This document shows, one piece after another, positions 56,928 to 64,000 of a stretch of 64,000 nt of DNA. The translations under genes were made by a program, and so were the position numbers. The stretch's first letter is position 1, and the number at the start of each line of letters is the position of its first letter. The notes below the pieces were generated by a model. It saw only the letters and a program-made list of their open reading frames with translations, was not told where the DNA came from and searched no databases. The DNA comes from Codonopsis lanceolata (taxonomy: Eukaryota; Streptophyta; Magnoliopsida; Asterales; Campanulaceae), in NCBI GenBank assembly GCA_013146195.2, contig CM028382.1, positions 10,362,767 to 10,426,766 on the forward strand, in the 5' to 3' direction.

Positions 56928-58622
56928 ATGGCGGAAATCGAAGCCAAATCCGAAACCAAAGTTGTCATCGTAGCTCCATCAATGGTCGCTTCTCTCTCTT
57001 TGATAAAACACTTAGCCTCCTGCAACAAAACATCCCGCGACAAATCTCTCCGGCTCCTCTCCAAATGGCTGCCCACCCAGCTCCAAGTCTCCGACGACGA
57101 CATGAAAAAGATCTGGAAAGGTCTTTTCTACTGCGTCTGGCACGCCGACAAAGCTCCGGTCCAATCCGAACTCATAAACCGACTCTCCTCACTCCTTCTA
57201 ACTCTAGACCTGCCACTCTCCCTCCAGTATTTCTCCGTCTTTCTTCTAACTCTTCGCCGTGAATGGTCCGGCATCGATGCGCTCAGGTTAGACAAGTTTT
57301 ACTTGCTCATTCGCCGTTTTGTTAATTCGGTTTTTGAACTGCTTCGTAAGAATGATTGGGATTTGAATTTGACTGAAACTTTGATGGGTATTTTCGAAAA
57401 TACGACCTTTTTGGCTAATGATATGAAAGTTTTGGGTAATGGGGTAAGTTATCATATTGTTGCTGTGTTTCTTGAAGAATTGAAGGGGTTTTTGCCTGTT
57501 AGGAAAGAAGCAGTTGAGATTTTGATAAGGAGTTTTTTTAGGGTGATGGGTAAGTCTCAGGATAAGATTATGATTGGTAAGATTAAGGCTAATGTGTTTG
57601 ATTTGTTGTTGAAAATGGGGAGGAGTTTGTTGGAGGAGAAGAAAAAGAAATTGGGGGGTGATGTAGGGGATGCTGAGATGGAGAATCTTGGTACGATAAC
57701 CTTGGTGATGGGTTTGGCCGCCAAGTTTTATGAATTGGGTTCGTTTACAGAATGTATTCAGGGGAACAGGAAGATTTTGTTTGGTTTGCACGAGCAGTTC
57801 TTGAAGTTGGAGAAGGAATTGGAAATTTCAGGCGTTGTGATTGAGATTCCTGTGGTTAAACCTATAGATGGTGATGAGGTGCCTGAGTTGATACCTATTG
57901 TTAATGATGAGGTGCAGGCTGTTACTTCTGGTTTGTTATTGGAAGCACCCGAAGTCGCGGCCAGTGGAGGTGTTGGCAAGTCTTCGAAGAAGAACAAAAA
58001 GGCCAAGAAGGGGTCGGGAAGTAGTAAAAAGATTAAAGTGAAGAGTGGAAACGAAGATAGAGATGTGGTTGCTTCCAATGTTGAGAGTTTAAGCAATGAA
58101 CCTATTACCAGTGGCGAGAGTATAGATTTTAGTGAGTCGTTCAAATCGAATCTTCATATGGAGTTTGAGAAGGTTGCTGAGGAAGAGGGCTTGGATAAAG
58201 ATGGTGATACAACTTTGCATGACTCACCAGAAGTTACTGTTAAAAAAGGTGGCATTACGAAGAAGAGGAAAAGAGTAAGAAATGTGGGTGGGGGTGGGGG
58301 TGAGTCCAATAAACCAGTTTTGAATGGTCATGTAGATACTTGTGCCAAGAGTGGTGGAGAGAAGAGTGCGAAGAAGGTTAGATTTTCCATCAAGAATAAC
58401 TTGGTCTGGAAGCCACAAAGTCCACTGCCTCCTCAAAGTGTGAGAATACCTCCTTCTGTTACTCCTCGAGGTAGTGCCCTTAAGAAAGGGGTACCCCCAG
58501 GTCCAATCAGACAGATGCCTACTGCAGGTAAGAGGATGAAGTCGAAGAAGGCTCGCAAGGTGATGAAGACCCCTTCCCCTGGTACCAAACGACAGCGGAA
58601 ATTGCAAGGTTTTTCTGTTTAA
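56928..58622 (+). CDS. RRP1: Ribosomal RNA processing protein 1 homologue (RRP1/Nop52 family)
   Basis: Single-exon gene of 564 aa. The N-terminal ~230 residues form the Nop52 domain (IKHLASCNKTSRDKSLRLL, KIWKGLFYCVWHADKAPVQ, REWSGIDALRLDKFYLLIR in order). This family works in the nucleolus on pre-rRNA processing for the large subunit. A variable acidic linker with lysine-rich tracts (about 345-370) follows, plausible nucleolar targeting signals. The conserved C-terminal end has KKVRFSIKNNLVWKP, PLPPQSVRIPPSVTPRGSAL and KKGVPPGPI, then a basic tail. The start is the first ATG after a pyrimidine-rich leader with a telo-box and is followed directly by family-like sequence. GGGGG (near 460) is encoded by a G-rich tract at 58287-58301. 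Confidence 0.93.
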   Translation: MAEIEAKSETKVVIVAPSMVASLSLIKHLASCNKTSRDKSLRLLSKWLPTQLQVSDDDMKKIWKGLFYCVWHADKAPVQSELINRLSSLLLTLDLPLSLQYFSVFLLTLRREWSGIDALRLDKFYLLIRRFVNSVFELLRKNDWDLNLTETLMGIFENTTFLANDMKVLGNGVSYHIVAVFLEELKGFLPVRKEAVEILIRSFFRVMGKSQDKIMIGKIKANVFDLLLKMGRSLLEEKKKKLGGDVGDAEMENLGTITLVMGLAAKFYELGSFTECIQGNRKILFGLHEQFLKLEKELEISGVVIEIPVVKPIDGDEVPELIPIVNDEVQAVTSGLLLEAPEVAASGGVGKSSKKNKKAKKGSGSSKKIKVKSGNEDRDVVASNVESLSNEPITSGESIDFSESFKSNLHMEFEKVAEEEGLDKDGDTTLHDSPEVTVKKGGITKKRKRVRNVGGGGGESNKPVLNGHVDTCAKSGGEKSAKKVRFSIKNNLVWKPQSPLPPQSVRIPPSVTPRGSALKKGVPPGPIRQMPTAGKRMKSKKARKVMKTPSPGTKRQRKLQGFSV

Positions 58623-59884
58623 CAGAATTCAAGGTTGGAAGATCTTCTTTTTTCTATCCTTGGTTTTTTTCATCTTCTTTTTTGTACGGTTGACATTTCG
58701 ATTGGGGAGGCTTGTGCGTGAGTTTTGGCTTGGTATTATAAACTCTGTAATCTATACTTGATTCTTGGTTAAATGGAAAAATGAATGATAGTTGAGTTAG
58801 AGATAAGTGACCTGGCCTTTTCTTGAAAAAAAGATACTTGTTTATCAAATGACCTACTCTTCAGTTTAACTTTATTTAATAACTTCCTTTATTTATTTAT
58901 TTATTTTGGGGGGTTGGAGGTGGAGATTGGATGGACTATACCTTAGAGAGATACCAACTATAAGAACAATGTCTGAGCTGATGAAAAGAGAAGATGCTGC
59001 TGAAGAGGTTCTTAAGTGAAGAAAGCTTCGAACATCATAGTGTCCTGCTAGAAACCTTCCACATCAAAAAAGTTAAATTCATGTGATGAGTGGGTAGATC
59101 CGATGATATCATATAATTTCATTCCTCTTTGATAGCGACCCTCTGGAGCAGGATCCGGTTACTGGAGTCCCTTCTTTACATATTTGGCTACTGGGATTAT
59201 TCATATAATTTTACTATATCTGTAGATACTCATCCTAGACTCTTTCAGTCTGTGCACCTGTCGAAATCCCCCTGGCTCACCTACGTTTGTATTGTCATTC
59301 CATCTCTGACAAGTTGTGCAAGTCTATTTGCAACATTAGACCATTTAATTTTTAGTTCTGCAGATTATCTCACTTTATCTCCTAGTTGATGGGTTTGTTC
59401 TCTCTTACCGGATAGGTGATTCTTCTTTATGGGATTATTTTTGGATTATGGCTCTGTATTTTCTGTACTTTCAGATTGTACAAATTGTTTTTTGTCCAAA
59501 AAATAAAAAGCTAAGATTGCCTGATTCCTAATTTTTTGTATTTTCCTTAATAATAAGTCTGATTCAGAACTGCTAATGTATGAGAGAATAGGCTGTGGCT
59601 GGTTACCTATTTAGCCTTTAGATCTCCCTGACTTACTGAGCTGAGGGTGAAGATTCCGGTTACAAGCAAAGTCTGCTTATTGTGGTTGTTGGCTTTTTGC
59701 AATGTAAATGAATTATTTTCAAAACCCTTTTTTCATATTTTTTGTCTAAAAAATCCGCGAACAATGAAAGGATGTAAGAGAAGAGAGAATGATTACCATG
59801 ATTTCTTTTGGGACGTTAGGTTTACCTACTACTGTGGACTTTATAGTTACAGTTTGGCAAAACCCTCCATTTGTCCATCCAATT
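58623..59884. other. Region downstream of RRP1
   Basis: The first few hundred bases should hold the RRP1 3' UTR. Small open frames at 59129-59389 and 59647-59892 resemble nothing known. No repeat boundary was found. Confidence 0.4.
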
Positions 59885-59893
59885 TTTTATAAA

Positions 59894-61060
59894 CTTGTAA
59901 GGCGGTAGCTATCGAAAGTTTAAAACTTGCAATGAGGCCATTTTACATTAGTTAGGATGCAAGTGAGCCTATTTTTTGGACGGTTGTTAAATTTGGCCGT
60001 TAAATTATGTCATTACTTATTTTGTCCTTGTAACTACTAAACATTTATGTGAAATTAGAAACAAAAGGGTGGGGGAAAAATGGTTATATATCAACCCCAA
60101 CTTTCTCCTCACTGGATCCAGCTTCGAGTCCGGACTAAAGCAGTTCGTTGGCCTTCGTTTTTGTCTTCCCCAGATCTGGTACATCAACCTCATCACCGGC
60201 CTTCTGCAATTTTGAGCTCTTGCGCCATCTTCGACAAAGCAAACCCCTCTCAATCTCTCTCCCCAGTTCGTTCCAGCTTCACCATCTCCTTCTTTATTGC
60301 CGCCGGCCTTCTTTCTGGCATGCGGTGTTGGAGCAGGGGCCGACGACTTATCCTCGTCAGTGGAGATGGAGCAAGGGCGAAGCTTTGTCGGTTCTACTAG
60401 GCTGGAGATGGCAAAGGAGAGTGAGGGTTGGTGTCGAAGGTAGGCAAGAAATTGAGAATAGAAATCGGGGATGAGAAAGAAAATTGGGGCTCACTTCGCC
60501 GATGATGGAGGGAAGAGGAGGGGTTTGGTTGGATCCGTGGGTAATAGAGAGAAAGATCGGCTGGATCTAAAGATTGGAACAATTGTGGGTGGAGATTGAA
60601 AAGAAAGCAAAGTGGAGGAGATAAAATTGATAGGAGGAAGCCGATTGGATTGGAATTCCGACGTTGTGCTGTGGAAAGAGAAAGAGATGGAGATGTCGGG
60701 CGATTTGGCTGGATTCAGCGATATGGAGATGGTGGGTGATGGCGATGGCAATGGCAACGAGATGAAATCAAAGCTAGAGAGAGGGGGGAAAGAGATGGCG
60801 ATTGTGAGCGGTGGATGGGAGATGGCAGTGTTCGTCGACAGTGGATGATGGCTGCTGGGCGGATTTAGGGAGATTTCTGGAAGATTGAGGGAGTTTGAAC
60901 CGGAAGAGAGAGAATGAGTGATAGTTAGGTGCAAAATAGACATTTTATATAATTCAACGAATGAATTTAACGTCCATCCAAAAAATGGACTCGCTTGCAG
61001 CCTAACTAATGTACAGTGGCCTCATTGCAAGTTTTAAACTTTCGGTGGTTGCCTTGCATG
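59894..61060. mobile_element. Mutator-like element with GC-rich interior (Pack-MULE-like)
   Basis: 1167 bp with inverted ends of ~120 bp (GAAAGTTTAAAACTTGCAAT and GAGGCCA at the left, inverse at 61005-61045; TGGACGG against CCGTCCA-like words further in). Flanks TTTTATAAA and TTTTTGAAA agree at 7 of 9. The interior (60100-60900) is GC-rich; the 150-codon minus-strand frame and the 106-108-codon plus-strand frames are low in complexity and match no family I know. Confidence 0.75.
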
Positions 61061-61239
61061 TTTTTGAAAAGTTAGGTGGTCAAATGAGGGGTTGTCTTAT
61101 GGTTTTAATGTATTCTTTCTAAATTGTTTGAAAATCACAATTGTTGGGGTTGAAATGGGAGATTCTTATTTTTGGATTGGGCTAGAGGATTATTTATTGA
61201 CAGAGGGGGAAGGTGGAAAAAATGCAAATTAAACTAGTT

Positions 61240-61690
61240 TGAATTGCGATGCATCGAATTTTAATTGTGATACATCAATTTGGAATCATGATGCATCGAC
61301 TTTGGAATTGTGGTTAGACATGCATAAACGGTTCCGGTTCACGGTTTCGGAACCGTTGGTTCTTGGAGGGCTAAAGGAGGAATCAGATTCGAACCATGAA
61401 CCTTAAATCCGGTTCACGGTTTTTAAATATTTTTTTGTTTTTTTAAAAAACTATCTAAATGAAAACCGTTCGGGCCGTCCATTTCGATCTCTCTGGATCG
61501 TCCATTTGAATTTTGTTTTTTTTTTTTTGAATTTTACCGTTGCAACCGTGAAACCGGCGGTTTACAGTTCACTTAGACGGTTCAGAACCGCCAATTCACT
61601 AAAAACCAAATACTCTAACCTTTATTGAACTGGTGAACTTCTGGTTCTAGTTCATTTAAGACGGTTCGGTTCTGAGGCCTCAGGGACGGA
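61240..61690. repeat. GATGCATC words followed by a CGGTTC-rich relic
   Basis: 61240-61315 has three GATGCATCG-like words; 61320-61690 is dominated by CGGTTC, GGTTCACGGTTT and GAACCG words, the composition of degenerate hAT-type elements. No ends were fixed. Confidence 0.45.
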
Positions 61691-61943
61691 TCGTGTAGGA
61701 AGCTTGTGGGTCTTGTAATCAGGTTCCTCACCCTCTATGTAAATATACCTTTCATTCTTCATCTCCTCCTCTTCAATTCATCTCCTATTTTACCCATTTA
61801 ACGAACATCACTTCATTCACATCTCCCTGTAGTTTCTACTGGGTTCACATCTACTTTGAAATCAGTACTTTTACTTGACTGAATCCCACTTCCCTACAAA
61901 ATAGAAATCGGTCAGATCCCTTTTTCTCAACCAAGACGATTAG

Positions 61944-62192
61944 TCCAATTTCTACATTTTCTTTCAAGAACTAGACACTGACACTGTTCCAAACACTAAG
62001 AGGCGAAAACTCGATTCCGATGGAGTTGTTGAAGAATTAGACACTACCCCATTCGAGATCTCGTTTCGTGCAGAGAAAGAGATAGTCGTGCTAAACGGTA
62101 AAGAGAAATTGTTGGAATCATTAAGGGGTGTATTAGACATTTTAACATTGGTAAATATAAAAAATACCCTTAAATGTTCTTTGTATGATTAA
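61944..62192 (+). other. Coding-like open frame without start codon, unidentified
   Basis: 82 codons are open between a TAG at 61941 and the TAA at 62190. The first ~50 residues (TKRRKLDSDGVVEELD and FEISFRAEKEIVVLNGKEKLL) look like real protein, with balanced charge and codon use unlike the AT-rich surroundings. There is no ATG before it in frame. It may be an exon piece or a captured fragment. I do not recognise the family. Confidence 0.3.
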
Positions 62193-62884
62193 GGGCAAAC
62201 TATACCATTCCTTCTTGTGTGTATATATATATATATATATATAAGAATAATTGCTTAGGCTTTATAGACTAATAGTTAAGAATAATATGCTTTATAGACA
62301 CTAATAAAGTGACTTATAGATAACTATAATAGTAAAAGAAAGAAAAACTTATAATATGTTGCTTCCAAACACAAGATAAATATTCTATTACAAAAGTTTA
62401 TTTAGGAATTTGATACAATGACCAAACTATTTAATCTAACTTCGAGAGAGAGAGAAGTGATAATGAAAGTGTGTCTTCCATGGACAATAATAAATATTTT
62501 ACATTCGAGGGTCAGTTATCCTTGATATTTTTGGCGTCGATCGGGGCCTGAGGCGGGTTTTTGTTTGTTGACACATTTGATTCCTTTTCTAAAATCATAA
62601 AAGCAATAATTGTCTATGATCGTTTGCTTTTGTCCTTTTGCTAAATAGCTGAAAAATTATTCTTGCATGTTTTCTTTCTTTAGTTGATTTACTTTATCTT
62701 GAGTAAATTCAACAATGGCATCCATGTAGTCTCCTATAGTAGGAGATACTTCTTATGATTTCCCTACAAGGATTGAAAAGAATGATCCCGAACATCTTGG
62801 CCGGATGGCTGAGATGCATCAAATTCATCCTTCATAATTATATTTTCTTCTTGGTCTAGAAGAGTACTTCTTTTTATAATGGAT
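62193..62884. other. Gene-free stretch
   Basis: A (TA)n run at 62222-62243. Nothing else recognised. Confidence 0.4.
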
Positions 62885-64000
62885 GAAGCGCATAAATGGT
62901 CCCTTAACTATAGGCATCTCACAGTTTTAGTCCCTTAATATTTTTTTGTCAAATCTTGGTCCTTTAGGGTATTAAATTTTTTCAGCGTCAATCCTTTTGA
63001 TGGATGCCGTTAACGAAATCTCATTAAGTGCCACAGGCATTTCTGTAAGGGCTAAATTGAAAATTTTCACAATTAAACTTTTTTCCCAATTTGCAATAGA
63101 GTCCCTATGGTCTAGAAAAAGACCAAATGGCCTTCTTCCCCAAATTCCAGACCAAGCACACAGACAATTAAAACCATTGACACCAGTACTCTAACACTCG
63201 TGCAATTTGGAGAAATAGATGAAAGAAGCAAGCACATGGAGAAACGATAAGTTTCAAAAGCCACATCAATACCCACCTCTCTCTCTTCCAGTCGAACTTA
63301 AATCAAAGAATCTAACTTGTAATCCGAGACGAATCAACTCCAATTTGCAAGCCCTAGGCTCGGTTTGAAAGCAGTTACGCATGAGAGAGAGCACCAATAG
63401 AGTGTGCGCTTAAATTGGCTGGAAATGACGAACTTGACCCGTGATGAAGAGAGAGAGAGAAAGAGATAATTGATTTGGGGATTTAGGAGCTCTCATTAGG
63501 GCCCTATCTTGCCTCCACCACCCAGGAACTTCACAAATCTCGCAATGAATCTGTCATTTGCTCCTTTGAAAATTCCTCTAATAAAACCCTAACACCCCAA
63601 ACCACGAAATTAACTCACTAATAAAAACTCAATTCCAACGAATCAAATTCGATTGCACCTCATCCTCATGGAGAAGCATATTAGGAATACCTTTACTAAC
63701 AGGGAAACGGTGATCGGTCTCGAGGCAAACAAGGGCGCCTTCTTCAAGATGGAGCTCAAGGAGAGAGTGATGGAACCTTTACAAGAAATCATGCGAATTA
63801 AGCATTGAAGGTTCGACTTCGTCGGGAAGCTCGGGGTAGCCCATGGTGCGGGAGGCGATAGAGAAGGTTTTCCAATCGACCTTGGTGAACATGTTACGGA
63901 GGAAATTGGGGTTCAAATCAACTTGCTTCTTGACAATTTTCTCAACTTCGATCCGCAACGGGAAGCCGTTTGTGACCCCCCTTGATGTTTGATGATAGCA
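62885..64000. mobile_element. Putative Mutator-like element carrying a TRM112 copy (incomplete)
   Basis: ATAAATGGTCCCTTAACTAT and the following TTTTAGTCCC and CTTGGTCCTTTAGGG words are typical of plant Mutator-like terminal repeats. GC-richer sequence and a TRM112 copy follow. The other end would lie beyond 64000, so neither the inverted repeat nor the 9-bp duplication can be checked here. Confidence 0.45.
63655..64000 (-). pseudogene. TRM112: TRM112 pseudogene (5' end outside the window)
   Basis: On the minus strand it reads GFPLRIEVEKIVKKQVDLNP, NFLRNMFTKVDWKT, MGYPELPDEV, then FHHSLLELHLEEGALVC, ETDHRFPVSKGIPNM and LLHEDEV, the order found in TRM112. TRM112 is the small zinc-binding partner that activates several tRNA, rRNA and protein methyltransferases. 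Nearly the whole family length (~125 aa) is present up to the window edge. It is broken: a TAA (63779-63781 on the + strand) interrupts it just before RFHHS, and a run of six G (63976-63981, read on the minus strand) shifts the frame before GFPLR. No intron is visible. Both capture by the flanking Mutator-like element and retroposition would explain it. Confidence 0.85.

Noticed and set aside
57288..57791. 167-codon minus-strand open frame inside RRP1
   Set aside because: Antisense shadow of a well-supported gene; its composition mirrors the coding strand.
60491..60943. 150-codon minus-strand open frame
   Set aside because: Low-complexity serine/proline sequence inside a Mutator-like element; no family features.

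Overview
The window is nuclear DNA from a flowering plant, probably a core eudicot. The evidence is GT-AG introns, plant-type genes, an AT-rich background and dense plant-type transposons (Stowaway, Tourist, hAT and Mutator-like elements, tRNA-derived SINEs, a Helitron helicase relic and a Ty3/gypsy-like LTR relic). The species cannot be named from the sequence. One 100-base run of N (581-680) is an assembly gap.

Five intact genes are visible, all on the + strand. They are: an 11-exon NAD kinase of the NADK1 type (22163-33584, 525 aa); a tandem cluster of three 3-exon Fringe-like/DUF604 putative glycosyltransferases (36773-38781, 45844-51193 and 52759-55004; 479, 479 and 478 aa); and an intronless ribosome-biogenesis gene of the RRP1/Nop52 family (56928-58622, 564 aa). 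The reading frame is kept through every splice junction I assigned, which is the main support for the models.

Region by region: 1-2.5 kb holds two inverted copies of an LTR-like sequence next to the gap. 2.5-22 kb is gene-free and packed with small transposons, including two Mutator-like elements over 1.3 kb with GC-rich interiors, and a third nested in a hAT element. One of these carries a broken copy of the first part of 4-hydroxyphenylpyruvate dioxygenase (HPPD). 22-34 kb is the NAD kinase gene, with MITEs and a SINE in its introns. 34-36.4 kb is a nest of hAT, Tourist and Stowaway elements, followed by more hAT relics. 36.8-55 kb is the glycosyltransferase cluster; a Helitron helicase relic lies between genes 1 and 2, and intron 1 of gene 2 is swollen to 3.8 kb by at least six insertions. 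55-56.9 kb has minisatellite-like repeats built on a GATGCATC-type motif. 57-58.6 kb is RRP1. 59.9-64 kb holds another Mutator-like element, and at the right edge a Mutator-like end next to a broken TRM112 copy.

No operon-like cooperation is expected among these genes. The cluster is a family expanded by tandem duplication. The most notable content is the set of Mutator-like elements with gene fragments, the nested insertions datable by target-site duplications and by empty-site paralogues, and an array of palindromes in one element.
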